A stretch of 29,642 nucleotides of DNA from assembly GCA_959599635.1 (NCBI GenBank), contig CAUGJN010000010.1, positions 1 through 29,642 of the forward strand. Reading direction: 5' to 3'. Made by a program: the position numbers and the translations under genes. The notes beneath the pieces were generated by a model. It was not told where the DNA came from. It saw nothing but the letters and a program-made list of their open reading frames with translations, and did not search any database. This stretch comes from an uncultured Collinsella sp. (GTDB lineage Bacteria; Actinomycetota; Coriobacteriia; Coriobacteriales; Coriobacteriaceae). Position 1 is the stretch's first letter. Each line of letters starts with the position of its first letter. Of this stretch, positions 13,095-21,064 are shown one piece after another.

Positions 13095-14189
13095 TTACGC
13101 AAACAGACCGTAGATGCTGATGTTGGCCTTGGCGTAAAGGCCGTTAGCATACTCGGTCCACTTGGAGCTGGCGCTCGAAGCCTGCGAGGAGTACTGCTGA
13201 TAGGCGGTGTAATAGGCGGTCATGGCCTGCTTATAGGTAGCGCTATCGGCCGTAAAGGCATCGTCGGCAAAGGCCTTAGCGTAGGTGCCATCGGCGTCCT
13301 TCCAGGTGCCCTTCTCGCTATCCCACTCGTCGCCGGCAAGGTTGATGATGTAATCGGCGTAGTCCTTGCTCGCGGTCTCCTCGTTGCCGTCAGCAGGCTC
13401 GGTCGGGGCGGTCGGCATGCTTGCGGAGCTGTCGCCCACCTTCTTCTTGTAGAGCTTCTGCAGCGTCGCGGACTGACGGACGATCCGCTTGGCCTGGTCC
13501 TTGGACACGCCGTACTGCGTGGCCATGGTCTTGTAGTCGGAGGTACCGATGGACTCCTCGGCGTACTGCTTCATTTCCTTGGAAGAGACGGTAATGCCCT
13601 CGTCCTCGGCAGCGTCCAGCAGAATCTGGTTGCGCACGTAGGACAGGATAACGTCGGCAGACGGAGCGGTGTAGTTGCCGTCGTCGCCCTTGACGGTGTC
13701 GAGGCTGTACTGGCTCTCGATGGCCTCGCGCGCGGTGATGTCGCTCTTCTTGCCGTTGTAGCTATAGCTCGCCACGGTCGAATCGAGCTGGTCCTCGGTC
13801 AGGGTCGACGAGCCGACACCCTTGCCGCCAAAGCCGCCATTGCCAATAAAGAAGCCGACCACGGCAGCAATCACGATGGCGACCACAAAGGCGGCAATCA
13901 TCGTCTTCTTGTGCTTGGATGCATGATCGTCCGCATCGGAACCCAGGGTTTCGTCGTCCTCATCGGTGGCCTCGGGCATCAGATTCTCGTCGGCGGCGTC
14001 CGCGGCGATCTTTGCCTCCAGGCGAGCGTCCTCCTCCTCGGCCGTCGTGCCGGCGGCAATGTGCTCGGCAGACGTGCCGGCGACCAGGTCGATCTTCTCG
14101 TCCTCGTCACCGTCGGGGCCTTCGCCGCGCTCGATGATCTGGATACCGTCGATCTCGTCCTTCTCGTCCTTCTTTTGAATCAGACCCAT
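13095..14189 (-). CDS. Membrane-anchored SurA/PpiC-like protein with acidic cytoplasmic N-terminus, 364 aa
   Basis: Residues 1-95 are highly charged and acidic (many Asp/Glu, low complexity). One membrane segment at 96-116 (MIAAFVVAIVIAAVVGFFIG) would anchor it with the C-terminal part outside. The outer part (about 130-260) resembles the SurA N-terminal chaperone domain found in extracellular foldases: AREAIESQYSLD, then DVILSYVRNQILLDAAEDEGITVSSKEMKQY. No clear PPIase (rotamase) domain follows; the last 100 residues are rich in Ser, Ala, Tyr and Lys. AAGGAG lies 6 bases before the ATG. A role in folding exported proteins is likely but not proven. Confidence 0.7.
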   Translation of the reverse strand: MGLIQKKDEKDEIDGIQIIERGEGPDGDEDEKIDLVAGTSAEHIAAGTTAEEEDARLEAKIAADAADENLMPEATDEDDETLGSDADDHASKHKKTMIAAFVVAIVIAAVVGFFIGNGGFGGKGVGSSTLTEDQLDSTVASYSYNGKKSDITAREAIESQYSLDTVKGDDGNYTAPSADVILSYVRNQILLDAAEDEGITVSSKEMKQYAEESIGTSDYKTMATQYGVSKDQAKRIVRQSATLQKLYKKKVGDSSASMPTAPTEPADGNEETASKDYADYIINLAGDEWDSEKGTWKDADGTYAKAFADDAFTADSATYKQAMTAYYTAYQQYSSQASSASSKWTEYANGLYAKANISIYGLFA

Positions 14190-14228
14190 AGTCAGTTACT
14201 CCTTGTTAGGAAACATAGTCCTCAATAG

Positions 14229-14257
14229 AATACGCCCGACAGAGCGCCGGGCGTATT
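14229..14257. terminator. Hairpin after isocitrate dehydrogenase gene
   Basis: AATACGCCCG (14229-14238) pairs with CGGGCGTATT (14248-14257) around a 9-base loop. On the minus strand it is followed by TCTATTG, a weak T tract. It lies between the icd stop and the start of the next minus-strand gene, so it probably separates the two units. Confidence 0.65.
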
Positions 14258-14316
14258 GATTCTTAGGTTATACGCAAACACTTAAGTACTATTTAGGCGT
14301 TTGCAGCGTGCATACC

Positions 14317-15402
14317 TTAGACCAGGTGCGCGATGACGGCATCGGCGAAGGCCTGCGTGCCCACAGCGCCCTCAACGGAGCCGGTCTGGGCACGACGCAC
14401 GTCACCGGTAACCTGCTCGCCCTCGTCGAGCGTGGCAGACACGGCGACGCGGATACGATTGGCCGCATCGTTCTCGCCCAGATGATCGAGCATCATAGCC
14501 GCAGACAGAATCTCGGCCGTGGGGTTGGCGATATCCTGGCCCGCAATATCGGGCGCGGAGCCGTGCGTTGCCTCAAAGATGGCGCAATCGGCACCGATGT
14601 TGGAACCCGGAGCCATACCCAGACCACCCACCAGACCAGCGCACAGGTCGCTGACGATATCGCCGTACAAGTTGGGCAGCACCAGGACATCGAAGTCATT
14701 GGGGTTCTGGACCAGGCCCATGCAGGTGGCGTCGACGATCTTGTCGTTGAACTCGATATCGGGATAGTTGGCGGCCACCTCGCGCGCAACGCGCAGGAAC
14801 AAGCCGTCGGTCGCCTTCATGATGTTGGCTTTGTGCACGGCCGTCACCTTTTTGCGGCCGCAGCGGCGGGCATACTCAAAGGCATACTCCACAATGCGGC
14901 GGCTCTTGGCGATAGAGATCGGCTTGATCGAAATCGCGGAATCGGCGGCGAAGGTCTTTTGGCCCGAACGCTCGACGAGCTGCGAGAGTTCCTCGACCTC
15001 GGCAGCGGCCTCATCGAACTCGATGCCGGCGTAGAGGTCCTCGGTGTTCTCGCGCACGATAACCAGGTCGACATCGCGGAAGCGCGAGCCGTCGCCCGGC
15101 TGCGACAGGCAGGGGCGCACGCAGGCGTACAGGTCGAAGTGCTTGCGCAGGGCCACGTTGACGCTGCGGAAGCCCGTGCCGACCGGTGTGGTGATGGGGC
15201 CCTTGATGGCAACCTTGGTCTCGGCGACCGCATCGAGCACATGCTGGGGCAGCGGCGTGCCAAACTCGTCCATGACGCCGGCACCGGCCTCCTGGACGTT
15301 CCAGTTGATCTGGACACCGGTGGCCTCGACCACGCGGCGCATGGCCTGCGTAATCTCGGGACCGATACCGTCACCGGGAATCAGGACTACATCGTGCGCC
15401 AT
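14317..15402 (-). CDS. icd: NAD-type isocitrate dehydrogenase family enzyme, 361 aa
   Basis: The enzyme belongs to the beta-decarboxylating dehydrogenases and would convert isocitrate to 2-oxoglutarate. Visible features: IPGDGIGPEIT (8-18); S80-x-N-x-x-LR, the substrate-contact serine pattern of isocitrate dehydrogenases; RENTEDLYAGIE (117-128); VHKANIMK with the catalytic Lys; NLYGDIVSDL with metal Asp; and GSAPDIAGQDIANP. ENTEDLYAG and the 361-residue length point to the short NAD-type group rather than the long NADP enzyme or isopropylmalate dehydrogenase. Its SD (GAGGAG) lies in the last codons of the HEAT-like gene, 6 bases away, showing coupling. No other TCA-cycle gene is in the window, so it may mainly supply 2-oxoglutarate for glutamate. 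Confidence 0.87.
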   Translation of the reverse strand: MAHDVVLIPGDGIGPEITQAMRRVVEATGVQINWNVQEAGAGVMDEFGTPLPQHVLDAVAETKVAIKGPITTPVGTGFRSVNVALRKHFDLYACVRPCLSQPGDGSRFRDVDLVIVRENTEDLYAGIEFDEAAAEVEELSQLVERSGQKTFAADSAISIKPISIAKSRRIVEYAFEYARRCGRKKVTAVHKANIMKATDGLFLRVAREVAANYPDIEFNDKIVDATCMGLVQNPNDFDVLVLPNLYGDIVSDLCAGLVGGLGMAPGSNIGADCAIFEATHGSAPDIAGQDIANPTAEILSAAMMLDHLGENDAANRIRVAVSATLDEGEQVTGDVRRAQTGSVEGAVGTQAFADAVIAHLV

Positions 15403-15408
15403 AATCTG

Positions 15409-16107
15409 TTACTCCTCGTCTTCGGCGGCCTCAGATTTTTTAACGCTAGCACGCTTCTTCTTTTTGGAGAGATCCAGGCCAAAACGTTTAACAAGCATTT
15501 CGCAAATCTCGCTCGAACGGGCCTTGAGATAGCTGCCCTTGCCGTTCTCGGCGTCGAACTTAAGGCGCAGCGCGAGCTTCTCGGCAACCTCGGCATCGAT
15601 CTCGCCCTGGCAAAACTCGTACAGGCAACCGAGCATATCGCGATACTCAAGGTCGCCGTGGTAGCACTGGATGGCCTCGTCCAGGATCGGCCAAGCCTCG
15701 CGCGAACGCTCGACGCCCGTGGCTCCCCACACGCACAGCAGGCGGAAGGCGGCGTAGCGCAGCGTGGAGGAAATCTCGTCGAACAGCGCGGTCTCGGCGC
15801 CCTCAAAGGCATCGCCCAGCTGTTCGGGGCAGGTGGTGGCGAGCGCCGTCAGGGCATCGAGGGCCTCCCAGCGGGTCTGCGCCTCGGGGCGGTCGAGTGC
15901 CTCGATCAGCGCGGGCACGCAGGGCTCGACGCGCTGCGGATCGCGCTCGGCAAGCAGGTGCAGCACGCGGGCGGCAAACTGGCGGATGCGGCGCGTGGGG
16001 CAGCCGAGCTCCTGGACCAGTCGATCGACGGCGTTCTCGTTCTCCTCTGCCAGCTGGAGCTGAGCCAGCTCCTCGTCGGTGAGCTGTTCGTCTTTGTTTT
16101 CTGCCAT
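15409..16107 (-). CDS. HEAT-like repeat protein, 232 aa
   Basis: The protein is helical and soluble. Residues 25-130 show HEAT-like repeat spacing (RRIRQFAARVLHLLAERDP, VPALIEALDRPEAQTRWEAL, then LRYAAFRLLCVWGA). The C-terminus is a mixed-charge Lys/Glu tail. HEAT proteins act as binding scaffolds; no catalytic motif is seen. AAGAGGT precedes the ATG. It sits between a small membrane protein and isocitrate dehydrogenase with very short gaps (15 and 6 bases), so these genes are likely one operon. The partner protein cannot be told from sequence. Confidence 0.75.
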   Translation of the reverse strand: MAENKDEQLTDEELAQLQLAEENENAVDRLVQELGCPTRRIRQFAARVLHLLAERDPQRVEPCVPALIEALDRPEAQTRWEALDALTALATTCPEQLGDAFEGAETALFDEISSTLRYAAFRLLCVWGATGVERSREAWPILDEAIQCYHGDLEYRDMLGCLYEFCQGEIDAEVAEKLALRLKFDAENGKGSYLKARSSEICEMLVKRFGLDLSKKKKRASVKKSEAAEDEE

Positions 16108-16122
16108 AGTTACCTCTTCTTA

Positions 16123-16551
16123 CTATTTCTTAGCGTGCTTGCCAGCACCCTTGCTGTCATCGGTGACCGAGATGAGCTGTCGGTCGGCCGCGCCATTGCG
16201 ACGTGCGCGGCGGCGCTCCTCGGCGTCGCCCGCGTCGGCGGCGGCTCGATGAGCCTTGTTGACGTTAAAGACCTCGTCGTGCTTGCGCCACGGACCGACG
16301 GACTCGCCAAAGCTCATCTTAAGACCGGCGATAAAGCCACCGAGCCAGCCGATCGGCGCAAACTGCACCAGCGGGAACAGCGAGAACACCCAGGTCAGCA
16401 GGACGACTGCCGCCGCTCCTGCAAAGTTGGCAATCCAGTAGTCGCGCTTGGTGATCACGCGCTTTTCGCACGCCCACTGGCCGCACAAAAAGCCGATGTA
16501 AATCGCAAAGAGAAAGAGCACCAGCGCAAGCACCACGAACGTCCAGCTCAT
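16123..16551 (-). CDS. Small membrane protein of unknown function, 142 aa
   Basis: I do not recognise a family. The N-terminus has a membrane segment (about 3-23, TFVVLALVLFLFAIYIGF), then a short basic loop and a second hydrophobic region (about 39-72). The last 55 residues are soluble, basic and Ala/Arg-rich (AEERRRARRNGAADRQ). The frame is open to 16587 within the upstream gene, but the ATG at 16551 follows GGGGAG and starts 5 bases after the dehydrogenase stop. Its position inside the operon with the dehydrogenase and HEAT protein is the only functional hint. Confidence 0.75.
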   Translation of the reverse strand: MSWTFVVLALVLFLFAIYIGFLCGQWACEKRVITKRDYWIANFAGAAAVVLLTWVFSLFPLVQFAPIGWLGGFIAGLKMSFGESVGPWRKHDEVFNVNKAHRAAADAGDAEERRRARRNGAADRQLISVTDDSKGAGKHAKK

Positions 16552-16556
16552 GGGCG

Positions 16557-17636
16557 CTACTCCCCGTGATGGTGGCCGCAGCAGCACTCGTGGCCGTCGT
16601 CATGGCCGTGGCCGCCGCAGCACTCGTGGTCCTCGCCGTGGTGGTGGCCACAACCGCACTCGTGGTCGTCGCCATGCTCGCCGCAACCGCAGCCTTCCTC
16701 GTGAGCACCGTGCTCCTCGGGGCGATACTGCGACCAGTCCAGACCGGCGGCAATGGCATCGGCCTCCTCCTTATAGAGGACCGTGATGGCCTGGGTGCCC
16801 AGCTTGGCGCCACCGATAGCGTCGAGCATGTCGTAGAGCGTAAAGGCCACGTCGGCGCCGGGCAGCGCAAGCTCGCGGTCGTCGGCATAGGCGAGCGCCA
16901 AGCGCAGGTCCTTGATGAAGTGCTCGACCATAAAGCCGGGCTTGTAGTCGCCGTCGAGCGCCTTGGGCGCCAGGCTCTCCATGGCACCGGACTTGCCGGT
17001 GCCGCCCAGGATCATCTGACGGGTCTTCTCCAGATCAAGGCCGCTCAGCTCGGCAAAGGCCAGCGCATCGGCCATACCGACCATGCAGGCGCCCAGCGAC
17101 ACCTGGTTGGCGAGCTTAGCAGCCTGGCCCTTGCCGGCGCCGTCGAAGCAGCAGATGTTGGCCGCAAAGGTGGCAAGGATGTCGCGGACCGGCGCGATGT
17201 CGTTCTCGGTAGCGCCCACGATAGCCGTGAGCGTACCGGCGATAGCGCCCGACTCGCCACCGGTGACGGGGCAGTCAAACGCCATGCGGCCAGAAACCTG
17301 GGCGGCCTCGGCAATGTCACGGGCGAGCTCGGGCGAGCTCGTGGTGAGGTCGATCAAAACCGCGCCCAGCTTGGTGCACGCGAGCAGGCCGTCGCCCGCC
17401 AGGTAGAGCTCCTCGACCTCGGAGGGATAGCCCACCATGGTAAAGACGACATCGGCGTTCGCCACGGCATCGGCCGGCGTATCGGCCCAGACGGCGCCGC
17501 GCTCGATGAGCGCCGCAGCCTTGGACTTGGTGCGGTTGTTGACCGTGACGGGATAGCCGGCATCCAGGATGTGGCCGGCGATGGGGGCACCCATGATTCC
17601 GGTGCCGATAAATGCGACGGAGAGCTTGTTTGCCAT
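16557..17636 (-). CDS. NAD(P)-dependent beta-hydroxyacid dehydrogenase (GarR/HIBADH family) with Cys/His-rich tail, 359 aa
   Basis: The first 300 residues are a standard 3-hydroxyisobutyrate / 2-hydroxy-3-oxopropionate (tartronate semialdehyde) reductase: nucleotide loop GTGIMGAPIA (11-20), substrate motif DCPVTGGESGAIAGT (121-135), catalytic Lys174 in GKGQAAKLANQ and HFIKDLRLA (239-247). The usual enzyme ends near residue 300. Here a tail of 51 residues (309-359) holds 14 His and 9 Cys in repeated GCGCGEH / CGHHHGEDHEC units, clearly able to bind metal ions. The base sequence stays in frame with a normal stop and the tail is GC-rich like the neighbours, so it is not a frameshift artefact. 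The exact substrate is open. It leads the operon with the small membrane protein, the HEAT-like protein and icd. Confidence 0.9.
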   Translation of the reverse strand: MANKLSVAFIGTGIMGAPIAGHILDAGYPVTVNNRTKSKAAALIERGAVWADTPADAVANADVVFTMVGYPSEVEELYLAGDGLLACTKLGAVLIDLTTSSPELARDIAEAAQVSGRMAFDCPVTGGESGAIAGTLTAIVGATENDIAPVRDILATFAANICCFDGAGKGQAAKLANQVSLGACMVGMADALAFAELSGLDLEKTRQMILGGTGKSGAMESLAPKALDGDYKPGFMVEHFIKDLRLALAYADDRELALPGADVAFTLYDMLDAIGGAKLGTQAITVLYKEEADAIAAGLDWSQYRPEEHGAHEEGCGCGEHGDDHECGCGHHHGEDHECCGGHGHDDGHECCCGHHHGE

Positions 17637-17728
17637 GAAACCTTTCCTTTTGGGTTGGGTGTTGTTACCAGGTTGAATACTCAGCGCCAGCGCTTGAGCT
17701 GCGGGGCGCCTGTGGTCGTAGCGCCTGT

Positions 17729-18682
17729 CTACTCACCGCGCACACGGCGCGCGATGCGGTCGGAAAGCGAGGCTTTCTCGGCGCGGTTCTTGCCCCAAAA
17801 CGCAAGTGCCACCATGCCGGGCCCCACGTGCGAGCCGATGGTAGGACCGACGGAGCTACGGATAATCGTGACGTCGGCGCAACCCTCCTCCTTGCGGATG
17901 GCGGCTTCGAGCCAGTCGCCGTCCTTTTCGGCGTCGGCCGTCATAATGGCGATGGGCATGGTGCGATCGGGCACATAGTTCTCGCGGAACGACTTGAGAA
18001 TGGACTTGAGTGCCTTCTTGCGACCGCGGTTGACGCCGATCAGCGACAGCGAGCCGGCCAGGTCGTAGGACAGCTCGGGTTTGACGTCGAGCTTTGCCGT
18101 GAGCTGTGCCGCCGCGGGCGGAATGCGGCCGCCGGCAGCCAGCGCGTCAAAGCTCTCGAGCGTAAAGTAGCCGTGCACGTAGGTCTTGGCCTCGTTTGCC
18201 CAGTCGACCAGCTGCTTGGCGGTCAGTCCCGCCGAGCGCTGGCGCACGGCCTCGAGCGCCAAGAGCTCGCCGGTCGCGCAGGGCAGGGCGTTGTCGACCA
18301 CGTAGAGCTCAAAGTCGGGATACTCGGCGCGCACGGCGTCCGCCGCCTGGCACGCGGAGTTGTAGCTCGACGACAGCGCCGAGGTGAAGCACAGGTAAAC
18401 CGTGGGCGTGCCCTCTTTGGCGCACTCGGTAAAGAACTCGATATAGCGACCGAGCGACACAGCCGAGGTGGACACGCGGGCACCGGCGCGCATGCGGTCG
18501 TAGAACTCCTTAGGGCTCATACTCGACCAAATGTCGTCCGTGCGCTCCTCGCCATCGATAATGAAGGGGAAACCCAGGATATCGACATCAAGGTTCGCGG
18601 CGACCTCGGGACTAAAGTCGCAGCAGGTATCGACGACGATGCGGCAACGGTCCGAATGGCCGGTAGATGCAGCCTTGTCCAT
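17729..18682 (-). CDS. DegV family fatty-acid-binding protein, 317 aa
   Basis: DegV proteins bind a fatty acid and, in Firmicutes, act as FakB, presenting it to the kinase FakA. Features: VVDTCCDFSPE near residue 17, FPFIIDGEERTDD, SVSTSAVS-type segment (ARVSTSAVSLGRYIEFF), YLCFTSALSSSYNSA, and the C-terminal SSVGPTIGSHVGPGMVALAFWG. Length is slightly above the usual 280-290 because of a short N-terminal extension. The ATG at 18682, 8 bases after AGGAG, is preferred over the TTG before it. A terminator separates it from hpf. FakA is not in the window. Confidence 0.92.
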   Translation of the reverse strand: MDKAASTGHSDRCRIVVDTCCDFSPEVAANLDVDILGFPFIIDGEERTDDIWSSMSPKEFYDRMRAGARVSTSAVSLGRYIEFFTECAKEGTPTVYLCFTSALSSSYNSACQAADAVRAEYPDFELYVVDNALPCATGELLALEAVRQRSAGLTAKQLVDWANEAKTYVHGYFTLESFDALAAGGRIPPAAAQLTAKLDVKPELSYDLAGSLSLIGVNRGRKKALKSILKSFRENYVPDRTMPIAIMTADAEKDGDWLEAAIRKEEGCADVTIIRSSVGPTIGSHVGPGMVALAFWGKNRAEKASLSDRIARRVRGE

Positions 18683-18700
18683 CAAAGCGACTCCTTACGT

Positions 18701-18731
18701 AAAAAAGCGGCCACCCGCATGGGATGGCCGC
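18701..18731 (-). terminator. Rho-independent terminator after hpf
   Basis: GCGGCCA-CCC (18707-18716) pairs with GGG-A-TGGCCGC (18721-18731) around GCAT, with a one-base bulge. The A6 at 18701-18706 gives a T6 tract on the minus strand. A second inverted repeat CGTTAAC/GTTAACG (18736-18757) lies between it and the hpf stop. Confidence 0.9.
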
Positions 18732-18761
18732 CAACCGTTAACTCATGCAAGTTAACGTATT

Positions 18762-19346
18762 TTACTCGTCAAGTGTTTCGATACGGGGCTTGATGATGCC
18801 ATATCCACCATTCTTACGGTGATACACCACATTGATGAGGCCAGTCGTCGCGTTCTCGAAGACGTAGAAGTCGTGACCCAGCAGATCGGTCTGCACCAGC
18901 GCCTGCTCCTCAGTCATCGGGGTGACATCGATGACCTTCTCGCGGACGAGCAGGTCGTCCTCCTCCTCGGGCAGCAGCAGGTCGGCCAGATCCTCGACGC
19001 GCTCGACCGGTGCGACATCCGCGGCGCTGGCACCGCCCTGGCGGTTGTCCACGACCTTGGTCTTGAACTTGCGCAGCTGGCGGGTGACCTTATCGGCGGA
19101 GAGATCGATGGCGGCATACATATCTGCGCCGTGCTCGGCAACGCGAATCACAGAGCCGCGGGCACGAACCGTGACCTCGACGATTGCCGGGTTGGGGTTC
19201 GAGGGGTTCTTCTCATAGCGAAGTACAACGTCGACCGTCATGGGCTCGATATCGAAAACCTTGAGCGCCTCGCCGATCTTCTCATCCACATGCGCACGCA
19301 GAGCATCGGTTACCGTCGTCTTGCGTCCAGAAACCTTGATATCCAT
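18762..19346 (-). CDS. hpf: Ribosome hibernation promoting factor, long form, 194 aa
   Basis: Long HPF (RaiA/YfiA family) dimerises 70S ribosomes into inactive 100S particles under stress. Residues 1-105 form the ribosome-binding S30AE domain (MDIKVSGRKTTVTDALRAHV, then AHVDEKI and the ADMYAAIDLSADKVTRQLRK motif). A linker follows, then the C-terminal dimerisation domain with EEQALVQTDLLGHDFYVFEN and RKNGGYGIIKP. The ATG at 19346 starts the conserved domain and has GGAG 6 bases upstream, so the open 20-residue extension is not used. It stands alone between terminators, as expected for a stress-controlled gene. The structured leader RNA 1.4 kb upstream and comFC nearby make a neighbourhood seen for the raiA RNA motif. 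Confidence 0.95.
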   Translation of the reverse strand: MDIKVSGRKTTVTDALRAHVDEKIGEALKVFDIEPMTVDVVLRYEKNPSNPNPAIVEVTVRARGSVIRVAEHGADMYAAIDLSADKVTRQLRKFKTKVVDNRQGGASAADVAPVERVEDLADLLLPEEEDDLLVREKVIDVTPMTEEQALVQTDLLGHDFYVFENATTGLINVVYHRKNGGYGIIKPRIETLDE

Positions 19347-19561
19347 ACGTGGCTCCAATCTGCCTCGGGGACTTACTGTACTGGCTATGTACCCATTGCC
19401 GTGCATTTAATCACGCGGATTCCTAAAGACCCGAATAACGATTGCCTGATACCGCATACCGAAGTCTCGCACTTTTCTGTGGCAAAGTGCGCTATAGGAG
19501 GACAACGGCGACTCTGGTTTTGCACCTAAAAAATGTCTTTGACCTGCTGCTTTTATGAAAA
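19347..19561. other. hpf upstream region, no gene
   Basis: This stretch should hold the hpf promoter on the minus strand, but I see no clear pair of boxes; TATAGC near 19497-19492 is a weak -10. A hairpin CGCACTTT (19468-19475) / AAAGTGCG (19484-19491) lies in the probable 5' leader. Nothing else is supported. Confidence 0.5.
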
Positions 19562-19597
19562 CGAAAAAGCCGGGCTCCCCTGTTGGGAAAGCCCGGC
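19562..19597 (-). terminator. Rho-independent terminator after the binding-protein gene
   Basis: GCCGGGCT (19569-19576) pairs with AGCCCGGC (19590-19597), with further CCC/GGG pairing inside. The A5 at 19564-19568 is a T tract on the minus strand. Another inverted repeat GGCGTC/GACGCC (about 19621-19649) lies closer to the stop codon. Confidence 0.87.
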
Positions 19598-19663
19598 AAT
19601 GCGTGTTGAAACCGTGAAGAGGCGTCTCTCCTAGCGCATAGGTGACGCCACCCCTAGCAATAA

Positions 19664-20686
19664 CTAGCTATTGAGCTTGTTAATGTCGTCGTCGGTGATA
19701 GTGCCCTCCTGGCTGGACGATTTGCTCTCGGAGGACAAGTCATCGCTGCTGGAATCATCGCTGCTGGAATCGGAGGATTCATCGCCGGAGGACATGGCCT
19801 CACTAGACTCAGAGTCGCCCGACTGCACGTTAGCGCCCGAAACCGTCTGAGTGGTGAGGTCGTAGGGCATCGTGCCATACCAGACAGAGTGGACCGCTTC
19901 GAGCGTGCCATCGGCCGTAATACCGTCGAGGGCATCGCTCACGGCACGGCACAGCTCCTCGTTGGCGGCAAGGCCTGCAACGCCGAGTGTCGAGGGCGTC
20001 TCGAGAGCGCCAACGTAGGAAATCTGGCTCATCAGACGTGCAAGGTAACCGCCGGCCGTGGAGTCGCAGATCACATAGTCGACCTCGCCGGACTCGAGCG
20101 CCTCAAAGCACTCGTTGATGTTGGGGTAGGTCTTTTGGTTGGCGGTGATGCTCTGCTTAGCAAGCGCCTCCTGCGAGGCCGAGGACATCTGGACACCCAG
20201 AGTAGACGTGTTAAGGGTATCGGTGGAAACGTTTAGCGACCCACCATCGCTGGTTCTACCGAACACGGAAGCGGCATCGTACAGGCAGGTGCCGAGCGAG
20301 CTAACGTCCCCGTCAGTGGAGCTGATCTCGCCGATAAAGATATCAGCCTTTTTGTCGCCGAGCGCGGAACCTGCCGAGGACGCATCGACAAAGGCGACCT
20401 TAAGGCCCATACGGCTTGCGAGGGCGCGGGCGGCGTCGACCGCATACCCCGTGAGCTCGCCGTCGGCGCCCTGCATGGCCTGCGGCGCATCGGAAGTATC
20501 GAGGGCGACCGTCAGGGTACCAGGGGTGACCAGGGCATCATCCGACACCGTGGGCGTGACGGTCTCGTACTCGATCTGGTCGATCGTGGGAGTCGTGAAC
20601 GTGGACAGTGGATTGAACGCGCATCCGCTCAGGCCCAAAACGGCGATGACTGCTGCGGTCCCAGCACCTAACCGCGCCGCGTGCAT
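19664..20686 (-). CDS. Orphan solute-binding lipoprotein (SBP family 3 type), 340 aa
   Basis: The N-terminus is a lipoprotein signal: short basic part, hydrophobic core and lipobox LSGC with Cys22, so the protein is anchored outside the membrane. The body resembles family 3 amino-acid-binding proteins: TLTVALDTSDAPQAM, ELTGYAVDAARALASRMGLKV-like region, ADIFIGEISST, and a VDYVICDSTAGGYL segment. The last 50 residues are Ser/Asp/Glu-rich and disordered, with a 15-bp tandem repeat in the DNA (19740-19769). No permease or ATPase gene is nearby. The start is uncertain: ATG 20686 follows GAGGGG by 7 bases, while ATG 20704 would place the leader helix over its own ribosome site. The frame is open to 21085, but that part is the structured leader. 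Ligand unknown. Confidence 0.83.
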   Translation of the reverse strand: MHAARLGAGTAAVIAVLGLSGCAFNPLSTFTTPTIDQIEYETVTPTVSDDALVTPGTLTVALDTSDAPQAMQGADGELTGYAVDAARALASRMGLKVAFVDASSAGSALGDKKADIFIGEISSTDGDVSSLGTCLYDAASVFGRTSDGGSLNVSTDTLNTSTLGVQMSSASQEALAKQSITANQKTYPNINECFEALESGEVDYVICDSTAGGYLARLMSQISYVGALETPSTLGVAGLAANEELCRAVSDALDGITADGTLEAVHSVWYGTMPYDLTTQTVSGANVQSGDSESSEAMSSGDESSDSSSDDSSSDDLSSESKSSSQEGTITDDDINKLNS

Positions 20687-20705
20687 CAAGCTGCCCCTCA
20701 CCATG

Positions 20706-21029
20706 TCCACTACCCTGCCTTCTGTGTCGTATACGATCCGTGCGTTGCGCGGAATATCAGATTGTTCCCACCAGCTGACCTGGTATTTGACCCCACACTT
20801 GCGCACCGGGGTGTTTGCTCGGGAGGCCGCAGCCACCCTCACGACTGGCCCGCTCGCCCGCGAGGCGGTATTGCCCCAAAGAAAGTAGAACGGACGGTGC
20901 GGCTTACATCTAGGACGCGCCATGATCGCGCCGCGCGCACGCGGTCGCTTACGTGGATCCCTTTGACCGCGTCTGTCTTGGACTAGGGCGGGCATTTCGT
21001 CCGTCCGCAACCACAGCCTGGTAGGAACG
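20706..21029 (-). ncRNA. Structured RNA / long leader before the binding-protein gene; candidate raiA-motif RNA
   Basis: Transcription from the promoter at 21036-21064 would start near 21029 and give about 325 bases before any likely start codon. The RNA can close on itself: CTACC (21024-21020) pairs with GGTAG (20714-20710) at its two ends. Inside are CGGACGG (21007-21001) with CCGTCCG (20897-20891), ACGCGGTC (20972-20965) with GACCGCGT (20946-20939), a CTCG/CGAG hairpin with CGGG loop near 20864-20853, and ACCAG/CTGGT (20784-20770). The region is between hpf (raiA) and comFC, the two genes known to accompany the raiA RNA motif of Actinobacteria and Firmicutes. I cannot align it to that family from memory, so structured RNA is well supported and the raiA name is inference. 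A 97-residue N-terminal extension of the lipoprotein is the alternative. Confidence 0.58.
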
Positions 21030-21035
21030 TAGCGC

Positions 21036-21064
21036 ATTATAGCTAAGTTCAAGCTAAAGTTTAA
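21036..21064 (-). promoter_or_regulatory. Strong promoter of the structured RNA / lipoprotein
   Basis: On the minus strand a perfect -10 TATAAT (21041-21036) has TTAAAC (21064-21059) 17 bases upstream as the -35. The local DNA is AT-rich inside GC-rich surroundings. The predicted start near 21029 coincides with the first base pairs of the closing helix of the RNA. Confidence 0.78.

Noticed and set aside
14308..16569. A 753-codon open frame on the plus strand, antisense to icd and the HEAT-like gene
   Set aside because: It spans two well-supported minus-strand genes and has the composition expected of a high-GC shadow frame (His, Gln, Gly, Leu, Ala excess, no recognisable domain, no good ribosome site).
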